DNA of 64,000 nucleotides from an uncultured Granulosicoccus sp. (GTDB taxonomy: Bacteria; Pseudomonadota; Gammaproteobacteria; Granulosicoccales; Granulosicoccaceae): positions 1 to 64,000 of the forward strand of contig CANMQI010000013.1 of the NCBI GenBank assembly GCA_947499955.1, read 5' to 3'. Below the pieces are notes generated by a model. The model saw nothing but the letters and a program-made list of their open reading frames with translations, was not told the origin of the DNA and searched no databases. The position numbers were made by a program, and so were the translations under genes. Of this stretch, positions 1 through 8,177 are shown piece after piece. The first letter of the stretch is position 1. Every line of letters starts with the position of its first letter.

Positions 1-163
1 CGCGGTTCGCGGCAGGATCACAAATAGAAAATCGGGAGAAATTTTCTAGAAAAAATTGGTGGAGCTACGCGGGATCGGACGGGGACGCCTAGTCCGCGGA
101 CCATGTCCGCGGTTCGCGGCAGGATCACAAATAGAAAATCGGGAGAAATTTTCTAGAAAAAAT

Positions 164-184
<21 letters not shown>
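1..184. repeat. Perfect 77-bp direct repeat (1-77 and 108-184) containing a tRNA 3' end
   Basis: Bases 1-77 are repeated without mismatch at 108-184, a period of 107 bp. The last 21 bases of the right copy are the 3' end of the tRNA-Ala gene including CCA, so the left copy carries a detached tRNA 3' fragment. The copies diverge right after 77/184. The 30-bp spacer (78-107) holds CCGCGGACC (94-102), which also occurs inside the tRNA at 187-195. The repeat starts at the first base of the window and may extend further left. It could be an attachment-site duplication of an integrated element or the relic of a tandem tRNA duplication; no integrase is visible in the window. Confidence 0.85.
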
Positions 185-239
<55 letters not shown>

Positions 240-254
240 TCAACGGAAGCGCAA

Positions 255-283
255 AGTTTACGGCTTCTTCCCAGACTCGTCAA
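255..283 (-). promoter_or_regulatory. Sigma-70 promoter of tRNA-Ala
   Basis: On the minus strand TTGACG (283-278) is followed by a 17-bp spacer and TAAACT (260-255). Transcription would start near 248, about 9 bases before the mature tRNA 5' end at 239. Spacing and position fit a stable-RNA promoter. Confidence 0.7.
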
Positions 284-414
284 GCACCCTGGAGAAAAAA
301 ATTCAGATGACGATGCCGAGATGTCAGAACGAGATGATTGACACGCCGCGCTTTGCAGCCACACTACCGCCATTCCCCCCTTCCCTCCAAGTCCGGGAGC
401 TTTTCTTGCCCATC

Positions 415-3174
415 ATGCACCACCCCTACAAGAACCTGCTGCCGAGCATCGGCATGGCCCTCGCCCTGCTGCTCAGCTCCGTGCTCACAGCACACGCCGC
501 CGGCAATGCCCCTGCGGCACCCACCAATCTGGAAGGCAACATCAGTGATGGCACGGCCTCCCTGAGCTGGGATGTGCCCGACGACGATGACGGTGTCGAG
601 GGCTACAACATCTACATCAACAACGCCTACACCAACACGGTTCGCACCAACAGCTTCTCGACCGCGGTGACCCCCGATACGCTCTACTCTTTCAAGGTAG
701 TCGCCTTTGATGCCGAGCCGAGGCGATTCTCCGCCGCCTCCGAGGCATTGACCCTGCCAGAGTCCCTGGTCCCCGATGACCTGACCATCCCCCCGTCCAT
801 TCCCAGCGGACTGACCGGTAGCGTCGACGACAGCACCGTCTCGCTGAGCTGGCAGGCATCCACGGATGATGAAGCCGTACTCGGCTATAACGTCTACCGA
901 GACAACCAGTATCTGACCACCGTCCGCAGCCCGCAGTACACGGGCAACAATGCGGCCGGTGAATCCCACTCCTGGTATGTGGTCGCCATCGACATTCGCA
1001 CCAATTTCTCCGCCCGCTCCGAACGCATCGTGCTGCCGGATCCCGGACCGGTTGATACCACCGTGCCGCCCAGCGTGCCTAAGGGGCTGAGCGGTGAGGT
1101 CAGCGCCGGTGAGCCCAACGACACCGTGACCGTCAACTGGCAAGCCTCCAGCGACGACCAGGCCGTGGCCGGTTACAACATCTACCGCAATCGCCAGTAC
1201 ATCGGAACGCGTTTCGGCACCACCTATACCGGTCAGGTAGAGGCTGGCAGCAGCAATCGTTTCTCGGTAGTAGCCTTTGATTTCGACGGCAATTTCTCTA
1301 CCTCCTCCGACTCTCTCACCCTGCCACTGGGCACCGAGGAAACCAATCCCGGCACGCCGCCTTCCGTACCCGCTGGCCTCATCGGCGACACCACGACGTC
1401 GGCCGGCCAGACGCAGGTGCAACTGAGCTGGACCCCATCCACCAGCAGCGTCAAGGTGGCCGGTTACAACATCTATCGCAACAACGAATACCGTACCTCA
1501 GTCTTTACCAATAGCTACAGCGATACCGTCGCTGCCGGCACTGCTTTTTCCTACAAGGTCGTGGCCTTTGATGCCTTCGGCAATTTTTCCGCAAAATCTG
1601 CTCCGCTGAACCTGCTTGGCGATGCCAACCAGCCGCCATTCTTCAGCGACCTTGCTGATCAGTACCTGAACGTGGGTGAGGACTGGGAACTGGTACTACG
1701 ACCGGTGGATGTCGACGGTGGTGCTGCCGGCATCCTGATCAGCAACCCGCCCGAAGGCGTACAGTTCATCGACAACCGCAATGGCAGCCGCTCCCTGAAA
1801 TGGCAGCCAACGGCGGATGACATCGGCACCTACGACATCACCATCACCGCCTTCGATCTGCAGGACACTGACCTGCGCACCAGCCAGACCATTCAACTGA
1901 TTGTCTCGGGCGATGAGCCACCCGCCGCCGTGCCATTCTCACTGGCCATAGCCCCTGCCGCCTACGAGCTGATCGAAGGCAGCGACACGGGCGTCAGTGT
2001 GCCGGTCACGCTGAACCGTGATGCCGGATTCGACGAACCGCTCACACTGAGCGTCAGCGCCGCCAATGCCGTTGATGAAGCGGGCATCTCGACAGACTTT
2101 TCCATCGAGACTCTGGCCTCAGGTGAATCGCAAAGCAACCTGACGCTGAAGCTGGCCATCGATGCACTGCCCATCAGCGCACAACAGCGGCGCTTCACGA
2201 TCACCGCCAGCGATGGCCAGCAGAGCGCCAATGCCAGCGTGACGGTGTCGGTCAAGCCCGTTGCCCGCGATGATGTCTACCTCATCATCGGCCAGAGCAA
2301 CGCGGTGGGCTTCAGTGAAGACGGTGCCAGGCAATCGGACGTCGGCGAACTGGACGAGCCGAACCTGCGCATTCGCCAGGCCAATGTACGCAGCAACGAC
2401 AGCAAGCTGTATCCGGACAGCGACAGTTACACGGATATCACGACAGATCTTCGCAGCCCCGCCTTCGTCACGGCACTGGACCCTCTGCACGAGCCGGTGG
2501 ATCCGGACACCCTGTCCAAGGAAGGCACACGCATCGGCATGTACCTGAGCTTTGCCAAAACGGCATTGCCCGATACGTCGCGCAACATCATTCTGGTACC
2601 TGCTGCCTGGGCGGGCTCCGGGTTCTGCAACACGGCGTTGCCTGCCGCTCACTGGAACGCGCTCCCCTCGGACAAGCCTGAGCTGGGCAATACCCTGCTG
2701 TTCGACCGGGCCCTGGCCCGTGTCAACGAAACCCTGGAGGCCAGCGGCGGCATTCTGCGCGGCATACTCTGGCATCAGGGCGAGACCGATGCCGAGGAAG
2801 CATGCGCCCCCTTCTATGAGGAGAACCTGACCCGACTGCTATCCGAGCTGCGCACACGGATTGTCCCCGACGCACGTGGTGACGCCGCTCGTGGTCCGCA
2901 GGCCAATATACCGTTTGTGCTTGGCACCATGTCACAAGGCAGTGATGATCGCGGTGACTTGTCGAAATTCACCCCGGGCAAACTGACCGTGGATGCCGTT
3001 CACAGAAATATTGCAAGTCTGGCGACTCATGCCGAGGTGGTACTGAACGATGACCTCATCCCCGCAAACGGTTACCCTTGCGGCGAGAGTTCTTGTATTC
3101 ACTTTGGTGCAACCGCGCTTCGCGAGATGGGCGTGCGTACCCACGAGGCGCTGATTCGCGCAGCAGGTAATTGA
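415..3174 (+). CDS. Secreted multidomain esterase: four FN3 domains, Ig-like repeats and a C-terminal SASA/CE6-type domain
   Basis: The ATG at 415 gives 919 residues with a typical signal peptide (hydrophobic 12-25, cleavage after AHA at 28); an in-frame ATG at 307 would put 36 unlikely residues in front. Four fibronectin type III repeats follow (about 33-115, 125-208, 217-305, 314-400), each with a GYN-IYR-N type strand. Cadherin/Ig-like modules occupy about 405-498 and 505-613. The last 300 residues look like a sialate O-acetylesterase/acetylxylan esterase (SGNH) domain: GQSN with candidate nucleophile Ser628, WHQGETD at 786-792, and a late His896 in CIHFGAT. The family removes acetyl groups from acetylated sugars, and FN3 modules usually space or anchor the enzyme. 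Predicted site is periplasmic or extracellular. The substrate cannot be read from sequence. No carbohydrate-use genes flank it. Confidence 0.82.
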   Translation: MHHPYKNLLPSIGMALALLLSSVLTAHAAGNAPAAPTNLEGNISDGTASLSWDVPDDDDGVEGYNIYINNAYTNTVRTNSFSTAVTPDTLYSFKVVAFDAEPRRFSAASEALTLPESLVPDDLTIPPSIPSGLTGSVDDSTVSLSWQASTDDEAVLGYNVYRDNQYLTTVRSPQYTGNNAAGESHSWYVVAIDIRTNFSARSERIVLPDPGPVDTTVPPSVPKGLSGEVSAGEPNDTVTVNWQASSDDQAVAGYNIYRNRQYIGTRFGTTYTGQVEAGSSNRFSVVAFDFDGNFSTSSDSLTLPLGTEETNPGTPPSVPAGLIGDTTTSAGQTQVQLSWTPSTSSVKVAGYNIYRNNEYRTSVFTNSYSDTVAAGTAFSYKVVAFDAFGNFSAKSAPLNLLGDANQPPFFSDLADQYLNVGEDWELVLRPVDVDGGAAGILISNPPEGVQFIDNRNGSRSLKWQPTADDIGTYDITITAFDLQDTDLRTSQTIQLIVSGDEPPAAVPFSLAIAPAAYELIEGSDTGVSVPVTLNRDAGFDEPLTLSVSAANAVDEAGISTDFSIETLASGESQSNLTLKLAIDALPISAQQRRFTITASDGQQSANASVTVSVKPVARDDVYLIIGQSNAVGFSEDGARQSDVGELDEPNLRIRQANVRSNDSKLYPDSDSYTDITTDLRSPAFVTALDPLHEPVDPDTLSKEGTRIGMYLSFAKTALPDTSRNIILVPAAWAGSGFCNTALPAAHWNALPSDKPELGNTLLFDRALARVNETLEASGGILRGILWHQGETDAEEACAPFYEENLTRLLSELRTRIVPDARGDAARGPQANIPFVLGTMSQGSDDRGDLSKFTPGKLTVDAVHRNIASLATHAEVVLNDDLIPANGYPCGESSCIHFGATALREMGVRTHEALIRAAGN

Positions 3175-3178
3175 AGGC

Positions 3179-3535
3179 ATGTTCATACCGATGGGCACCG
3201 TGGTCGCAGTCTGCATGATCATCACCCTGGTCTTCGTCAACCGGATACCGGTGCTGAGCCTCAACCGAATCACCCCACCGGTGATTCTGCGCGTCATTGG
3301 TATTGTCACGGGAGCGGCAGGTTTGTGGAATGTCCTCTGGTACGCTCTGCGTCACCCCACGCAATTCTGGGGACTGATGGCGCTGGGCTCCGGTCTGTTG
3401 ATGACCCTGCTCAGCGTCCTGCTGGTTCTGTCACCCGACCGCCAGCCTGCCATGCTGACTCCCGTGCGCCCGTTTGCGCTGATCGGTCTGCTCGGCTTTG
3501 CCATCACCTACGCCGTGGGAATCTACAGGCTGTAG
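3179..3535 (+). CDS. Small integral membrane protein of unknown function
   Basis: This 118-residue protein starts 4 bases after the esterase stop codon, so the two may be co-transcribed. Four hydrophobic segments are visible at about 3-20, 34-57, 63-85 and 97-115, joined by short polar loops, consistent with a four-helix inner-membrane protein. I see no catalytic or binding motif and do not recognise the family. Downstream it converges on the CBS protein gene, leaving 86 bases between the stop codons. It is probably real, given the uniform hydrophobic helix pattern and the tight spacing to the gene in front, but a function should not be assigned. Confidence 0.7.
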   Translation: MFIPMGTVVAVCMIITLVFVNRIPVLSLNRITPPVILRVIGIVTGAAGLWNVLWYALRHPTQFWGLMALGSGLLMTLLSVLLVLSPDRQPAMLTPVRPFALIGLLGFAITYAVGIYRL

Positions 3536-3621
3536 CCTTGCCCGGACCCGCCAGGCAGCCCTGGCTTATACCGGCATCAGCCAGCAGCCAACATCAGCCA
3601 ACTGATACCGGCTATCGCGGT

Positions 3622-4050
3622 TCAGCTGCCGATATACCGGGTCAGCTCGTCAATGGTCTGCTCCTGCGCGGCAATGGTCGCCTTGACCAGGTCGCCAATG
3701 GAAACAATGCCGATGAGCTGCCCACCCCCCATGACCGGCAGGTGACGTACGCGGTGCTCGGTCATCAGTGACATGCAATCATCTACCGACTGACTCGGTT
3801 CCACCGGAAACATCTCGGTAGACATGACATCCCGTACGGGTGTGTCCACCGATTGCCGGCCTTCCAGTATCACCTTGCGAGCGTAGTGTCGCTCGGTGAA
3901 GATACCCAGCAAACTGCCACCCTGCGTAATCAGTATGGCGCCGATGTTTCGCTCTGCCATGACACGAAGTGCATCCAGTACGGTTGCCTCTGGTTCAATG
4001 GTGACCAGACCGCCTTTCGCCTTTGTCAGAATCTGCCCAACTGTCTGCAT
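3622..4050 (-). CDS. Tandem CBS-domain protein
   Basis: The 142-residue protein consists almost entirely of two CBS domains (about 8-65 and 72-135), with the typical patterns NIGAILIT..G.LLGIFTERHY and HRVRHLPVM..G.LIGIVSIGDL. CBS pairs (Bateman modules) bind adenine nucleotides such as AMP, ATP or S-adenosylmethionine. Stand-alone versions usually regulate a partner protein that cannot be named here. The start is supported by an AGAGG ribosome-binding site a few bases upstream. It is the last gene of a minus-strand series (ytoQ, IMPase, gloB, CBS), separated from gloB by 195 bases, so it may have its own promoter. It is cytoplasmic, with no signal or membrane segment. Confidence 0.88.
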   Translation of the reverse strand: MQTVGQILTKAKGGLVTIEPEATVLDALRVMAERNIGAILITQGGSLLGIFTERHYARKVILEGRQSVDTPVRDVMSTEMFPVEPSQSVDDCMSLMTEHRVRHLPVMGGGQLIGIVSIGDLVKATIAAQEQTIDELTRYIGS

Positions 4051-4245
4051 GATGTCCTCTCCCGTGATGGTTCATGGGGCTGCGCCAGTGAGCGCTGTCG
4101 CAGCCTTACCCTAAACCTACCCACTTTGCAGACTGAATACCATCGAAATTGCGTCAGACAAGGCTACACGGTTGATCCCATGCGTGTCAGCGGCACTGCG
4201 ACGACATCGCGATACCGCCTGTATGCTCGAAAACAGCATGCTCAG

Positions 4246-5016
4246 TCAGTACTGGTTACGCCGTTCACGCAACTCGGCAAACACCGCCACCTCATCGGCA
4301 TCCACCATGCCCAGTGACTGACGCAGTCCGGCGTCATCGGTGCGCAGGAAGGGATTGGTTGCCAACTCCTGCTGCAGGCTGCTCGGTACGGTTGCCTCAT
4401 CGTTTGCACGCAGACGAGTCACTTCTCGAGCCCGCTCCTGCAGGGCCTTGTTATCCGGATCGACATCGAGCGCGAAACGCGCATTGGTCGCCGTGTATTC
4501 GTGGGCGCAATACACCAGAGTCTCCGGCGGCAGCACCTTGAGCTTGTTGATGCTCTTCAACATCATGGCCGCATCGCCCTCGAACAGGCGACCACAGCCC
4601 ATGGAGAACAGCGTATCACCGGTGAAGACCAGCGCATCGTCGGGGAAATGGAAATTGATCATGTCGGTGGTATGACCCGGGGTATGAATGGCCCGCACGC
4701 GACGCCCGGCGAACTCGAATTCACTGCCGTCCCCAACGAACCGATCAATCCCGGCAATGGGCGATGACACCGGCTCGGGCCCGATGACCAGACAACCGGT
4801 GGCAGACTTGATATCCGTCAGCCCCGCTGTATGATCACCATGATGATGCGTGATCAGCAGATGCGTCAATGACCACTCTTGCTGTTCCAGTGCAGCAAGA
4901 GCAGCCTGCGCATCCCCGGCATCAATGCAGGCGGTCTGCCCCGTGTCGGCATCATGAACCAGCACGCCATAGTTATCGTGGCCGTAGGGAAACTGAAAGC
5001 ATTGCAATTTACTCAC
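4246..5016 (-). CDS. gloB: Hydroxyacylglutathione hydrolase (glyoxalase II)
   Basis: The product has 256 residues, the normal length for GloB. It hydrolyses S-D-lactoylglutathione to D-lactate and glutathione, the second step of methylglyoxal detoxification. The metallo-beta-lactamase metal site is clear: THHHGDH (His57, His59, Asp61, His62), His115 in HTPGHT, Asp134 in FTGDTLF and His172 in CAHEYT. The glyoxalase II signature GCGRLFEG follows, and NPFLR lies in the C-terminal substrate-binding part. Its ATG overlaps the stop codon of the upstream phosphatase gene as ATGA (5013-5016), so translation is probably coupled. It is cytoplasmic. The glutathionyl-hydroquinone reductase at 8.2 kb is a further sign that this organism uses glutathione. 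Confidence 0.95.
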   Translation of the reverse strand: MSKLQCFQFPYGHDNYGVLVHDADTGQTACIDAGDAQAALAALEQQEWSLTHLLITHHHGDHTAGLTDIKSATGCLVIGPEPVSSPIAGIDRFVGDGSEFEFAGRRVRAIHTPGHTTDMINFHFPDDALVFTGDTLFSMGCGRLFEGDAAMMLKSINKLKVLPPETLVYCAHEYTATNARFALDVDPDNKALQERAREVTRLRANDEATVPSSLQQELATNPFLRTDDAGLRQSLGMVDADEVAVFAELRERRNQY

Positions 5017-5825
5017 GCGTCATTCTCCTTGGGTAGAGGGCCATAGCTTGTCGCCGTCAAGGCCAGCACCTCATCATAAACACCCGGGCAGGCCGTGACG
5101 ACCCTGCCGCCCTTGTCCAGCATCTGCTGCATGTCGAATGGCTCTATGCGACCACCCGCCTCTTCGATGAACAGCATGGACGCCAGACAGTCCCAGGCGT
5201 TCATATGTGGTTCGACATAGCCGATGAGACGACCCGCGGCGACATAGGCCAGATCCAGCGCACCGGAACCTCCGCGCCTGAACAGGCCCTGTCGCTCCAA
5301 CAGTCCGGCCAGCAGGTCCAATGTCTGCTTGGCCGGCACGCGAGTGCTGTGCCCGACCCCCAGCGTACCGGCATCCAGCCCGGTCGCCGAATGAACCTTC
5401 ATACGCTTGCCGTTGATCCAGGCGCCCTGGCCGCGCAAGGCACTGTAGGTTTCACCACTGACCGGATCACAGATGACCGAACAGACCGTCTGGCCCTCCT
5501 TGACGCAGGCCAGCACGACACACCAGCCCGGCGTACCATTCACGAAATTGGTGGTGCCATCAATCGGATCGATGACCCAGGTGAATCCCGAGTTGCCCGT
5601 GACATCACCATGCTCTTCACCGACGATGGAGTCATCCAGCCAGTCCTCGCCCAAGGCCTTCCGTATCAGGGTTTCCACGGACTTGTCGGCATTGGATACC
5701 CAGTCCTGCAATCCCTTGACCTCGATGTCCAGATTATCGCGATCCTGATACAACTCGAGTGCAGTCTGTGCAGCAGTTGCGACAATGGTTCGGGCAAATT
5801 CCAGTCGTGCTTCGATAGGGTCCAT
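5013..5825 (-). CDS. Inositol-monophosphatase family protein
   Basis: The product has 270 residues from the ATG at 5825, which has AGGA just upstream; a TTG at 5861 would add 12 residues and is less likely. The Mg-dependent phosphatase motifs are present: GEEHG at 69-73, DPIDGTTNFVNG at 86-97 and NAWDCLASMLFIEEAGG from 209, with Asp212 as third metal ligand. The family splits phosphate from inositol phosphates, histidinol phosphate or PAP, and some members (SuhB) act on ribosome synthesis. The subgroup cannot be decided by eye. gloB overlaps its stop codon by 4 bases, so the two form an operon. The enzyme is cytoplasmic. Confidence 0.88.
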   Translation of the reverse strand: MDPIEARLEFARTIVATAAQTALELYQDRDNLDIEVKGLQDWVSNADKSVETLIRKALGEDWLDDSIVGEEHGDVTGNSGFTWVIDPIDGTTNFVNGTPGWCVVLACVKEGQTVCSVICDPVSGETYSALRGQGAWINGKRMKVHSATGLDAGTLGVGHSTRVPAKQTLDLLAGLLERQGLFRRGGSGALDLAYVAAGRLIGYVEPHMNAWDCLASMLFIEEAGGRIEPFDMQQMLDKGGRVVTACPGVYDEVLALTATSYGPLPKENDA

Positions 5826-5929
5826 GATTCCTGTCTGTCGTTGTACAGTGGAGAGTGTCAATCATGCCGACTGCATGACCATCGGATATTGCAACACAGT
5901 GACGTGGAAGGCTCAGTCACACCACCAGT

Positions 5930-6406
5930 TTACCGTGCTGCCTGGCAACCGGCCGCATCGGGTGTACCCGACACATAGCGCAACACCTCGACCACCTGCT
6001 CGGGCGTCTGCGCCCAACCCATGGCGGCGGCATCCACTTCCTTGAGTGGATGAATGATGTCTTCGTCGTGCAGTGTTATATACGGTTTCCCCAACGCGGC
6101 ACAGTAACCGGCATCGAAGGCAGCGTTCCACTGCTTGTATTGACTGCCGAAACGAATGACCGCGACATCGCACTGCTGAATCTGTGTCCGGGTGCGAATG
6201 CTGTTGACCTTGGACGACTGATGATCGCGCCAGAATCCCGCTTCGGCCTGTCCCAGCACATCGCCGGCGGCGTCGCTTGCATCGTGGTTGGTTACCGCAG
6301 AATGAAAGCTCAGCGGCAGGCCTGCCGCTTCTGACGCCTGCATGATACGCTCGCGCCAGTCAGTATGAATTTCACCAGACAGATACACGGACCAGATCTT
6401 CTTCAT
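5930..6406 (-). CDS. ytoQ: YtoQ family protein
   Basis: The ATG at 6406 has a GGAG site 8-9 bases upstream and begins the typical YtoQ N-terminus (MKKIWSVYLSGEIHTDWRE). The product has 158 residues. Also visible are the conserved-looking segments RTRTQIQQCDVAVIRFG, YKQWNAAFDAGYCAALGKP and MGWAQTPEQVVEVLRYV. The fold resembles the nucleoside 2-deoxyribosyltransferase/TIR-like group, in which CDVAVIRFG follows a Rossmann-type strand, but the reaction of YtoQ is not established. It is divergent from the TauE-type gene at 6481, leaving 74 bases for two promoters, and lies 104 bases upstream of the phosphatase-gloB pair on the same strand. Confidence 0.85.
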   Translation of the reverse strand: MKKIWSVYLSGEIHTDWRERIMQASEAAGLPLSFHSAVTNHDASDAAGDVLGQAEAGFWRDHQSSKVNSIRTRTQIQQCDVAVIRFGSQYKQWNAAFDAGYCAALGKPYITLHDEDIIHPLKEVDAAAMGWAQTPEQVVEVLRYVSGTPDAAGCQAAR

Positions 6407-6480
6407 GTCGATACTCCAAGTGTGTTTGTTGAATGCAGATACATCCTGATCCCCACTATCTTGCACCAAGTATTCGTCTC

Positions 6481-7245
6481 ATGCTGTCCAACCTGCAGAA
6501 TTTCCTGTCGCTCTCCGGATCCGAAGTGATCATCAGCCTGCTGGTTGTCCTGCTGGCCGGTATGGTCAGAGGCTTCGCAGGCTTTGGCATGTCCGCATTG
6601 ATCATGGCTGGACTGGCCCTGATCATCCCGCCCGTCACGCTGATTCCGGTATGTTTCATGATGGAAACCGTTGCCAGCTTCCTGATGTTCCGAGGTGGGT
6701 TTCGCATGGCCGATCGCAAGGTCGTCTGGGGCCTGGTCATTGGCACGGTCATCGGCACCCCCATCGGCCTGATGGCCACCATGGCCGTCTCCCCCGACAC
6801 ATCGAGAACCATTGCCCTTGTCGTGATTCTGGTGCTCGCACTGCTGCAGCTGCTGCGCAGCCCACCGGCCATTCTGGCAACACGCAAGGGATTGTACGGT
6901 GCAGGCCTGATAGCCGGTATCGCCTCGGGCCTTGCCAGCGTCGGCGGCATGGTGGTGGCGCTCTACGTACTCGCCCAGCAGGCACCAGCGGCCCGAATGC
7001 GTGCCTCCCTGGTCATGTATCTGGCTCTGGCCATGATCGCCACCGGCGTCTGGCTGTATGTCTCCGGACTGCTGAACATGCTGGTTCTGCAGCGCTCGCT
7101 GGTATTCGCACCGGTAGTGATACTCGGCGTATTACTGGGCACCCTGCTGTTCAGACCTTCGCTGGAACAGTTCTACAAGCGATTCTGTCTCGGCCTGCTG
7201 ATGACCGTTGCCATGAGCGGCCTGATACGTATGGCAATGAGCTGA
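6481..7245 (+). CDS. TauE/SafE family membrane transporter (first copy)
   Basis: From the ATG at 6481 the protein has 254 residues and about eight hydrophobic helices. The conserved N-terminal repeat of the TauE/SafE (DUF81) family is recognisable: LLAGMVRGFAGFGMSALIMAG at about 25-45, with a related half-repeat GAGLIAGIASGLASVGGMVV near the middle. Family members are proposed exporters of sulfite, sulfoacetate or other organic anions; the substrate here is unknown. An ATG 48 bases upstream is in frame, but the shorter form matches the family length. A second, only distantly similar TauE-type gene converges on it from 7355-8128. Confidence 0.82.
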   Translation: MLSNLQNFLSLSGSEVIISLLVVLLAGMVRGFAGFGMSALIMAGLALIIPPVTLIPVCFMMETVASFLMFRGGFRMADRKVVWGLVIGTVIGTPIGLMATMAVSPDTSRTIALVVILVLALLQLLRSPPAILATRKGLYGAGLIAGIASGLASVGGMVVALYVLAQQAPAARMRASLVMYLALAMIATGVWLYVSGLLNMLVLQRSLVFAPVVILGVLLGTLLFRPSLEQFYKRFCLGLLMTVAMSGLIRMAMS

Positions 7246-7280
7246 GTCGGATCGAGCCCTCTTACGCCGACTCAGGCCTA

Positions 7281-7352
7281 CGGCCCGACAGCTTTCACAC
7301 CGCCAACCTTGCGCCGCGCGTATTTCCACGGTCCGACCGCTTTCACACCGTC
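7281..7352. repeat. Short imperfect direct repeat between convergent genes
   Basis: Two 24-bp copies (7281-7304 and 7329-7352) match at 21 of 24 positions, with the shared core GCTTTCACACCG. They lie entirely in the 109-bp gap between the convergent stop codons of the two TauE-type genes. No inverted repeat with a T-run is evident there, so the role is unclear. Confidence 0.6.
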
Positions 7353-7354
7353 CA

Positions 7355-8128
7355 TCAGCCCACCCAACCCAGCACCCCGTCAAATACCAGCTTCAGCGAC
7401 ACCAGAAACAACACGATCTGCACTCCCAGGAAGAACCACTTCTCCGACAGGTTCTGAATGAAGGACTTGCCGGCGACCGTGCCGAGGGCGGCAATCGGTA
7501 CCAACGCTGCGGACAACCACAGGGTCGAACCCGAGTACGGATGCAGGGAGGAATACGGGATGACCTTGGCCAGGTTGATGCACGCAAACAAGATGGTGGT
7601 GGTGCCGGCGAACACCATCTTCGGCAACTGCTGCGGCAGCATGAATATCTGGTACGGCGGCGCGCCGGCATGCGACACGAAGCTGGTAAAACCCGACAGG
7701 GTTCCCCAGAACAGGCCACGTGGCAGCTCTACCGGACGAGCCACGATCGTGCTCGAGCGTCGCAACCAGCGCGACAGACAGAAAGACACGCCCAGAACAC
7801 CGATGAGAAATGACACCATCTCGTCAGGCACATAGGCAGCCGTCGCCCAGCCGACGAGCACACCGGCAATGCCCGCCGGAATCAGCACCTTCAGATTCTC
7901 CGCACTGTACTCGCGACGGTACAGCCAGACCCCCACCACATCCGACAGGATGTAGATCGGCAGCAGTAGAACCGCCGCCAGAACCGGGGATATCATCAGC
8001 GACAGAATGGGTACGGCCAGCATGCCGACCCCCGGCAGACCGCCTTTCGACATGCCCACCAACAGGGAAGCCAGACACAGAAGCCACAACAGGGGCTCCG
8101 CCAGGGAGAGGGATGCAAGAGTAGGCAT
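7355..8128 (-). CDS. TauE/SafE family membrane transporter (second copy)
   Basis: The likely start is the ATG at 8128, giving 257 residues; the open frame continues upstream but that part has no family-like sequence. Eight or so hydrophobic segments are present. The family pattern is GLPGVGMLAVPIL near residues 29-41, and the second half carries GTLSGFTSFVSHAGAPPYQIFMLPQ, a pattern common in this branch of TauE/SafE proteins. The predicted role is anion export across the inner membrane with unknown substrate. The two TauE-type proteins in this window differ clearly in sequence, so this is not a recent duplication. It diverges from the glutathionyl-hydroquinone reductase gene over 49 bases, so the two may share a regulatory region. 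Confidence 0.85.
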   Translation of the reverse strand: MPTLASLSLAEPLLWLLCLASLLVGMSKGGLPGVGMLAVPILSLMISPVLAAVLLLPIYILSDVVGVWLYRREYSAENLKVLIPAGIAGVLVGWATAAYVPDEMVSFLIGVLGVSFCLSRWLRRSSTIVARPVELPRGLFWGTLSGFTSFVSHAGAPPYQIFMLPQQLPKMVFAGTTTILFACINLAKVIPYSSLHPYSGSTLWLSAALVPIAALGTVAGKSFIQNLSEKWFFLGVQIVLFLVSLKLVFDGVLGWVG

Positions 8129-8177
8129 GCGCGGATTCTGACACAATGGATTCAATCCAGACACAAGGCTGACAGAC

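Noticed and set aside
364..1422. Long minus-strand frame (352 codons) opposite the FN3/SASA gene
   Set aside because: It mirrors the G+C-rich third positions of the sense gene. Its translation is rich in Gly, Arg and Val with no domain, and it lacks a start signal. The sense frame has clear FN3 repeats.
5825..5861. TTGACA at 5861-5856 (minus strand) as a -35 box for the phosphatase gene
   Set aside because: No acceptable -10 box is found at 16-18 bases, so a promoter call would not be supported.
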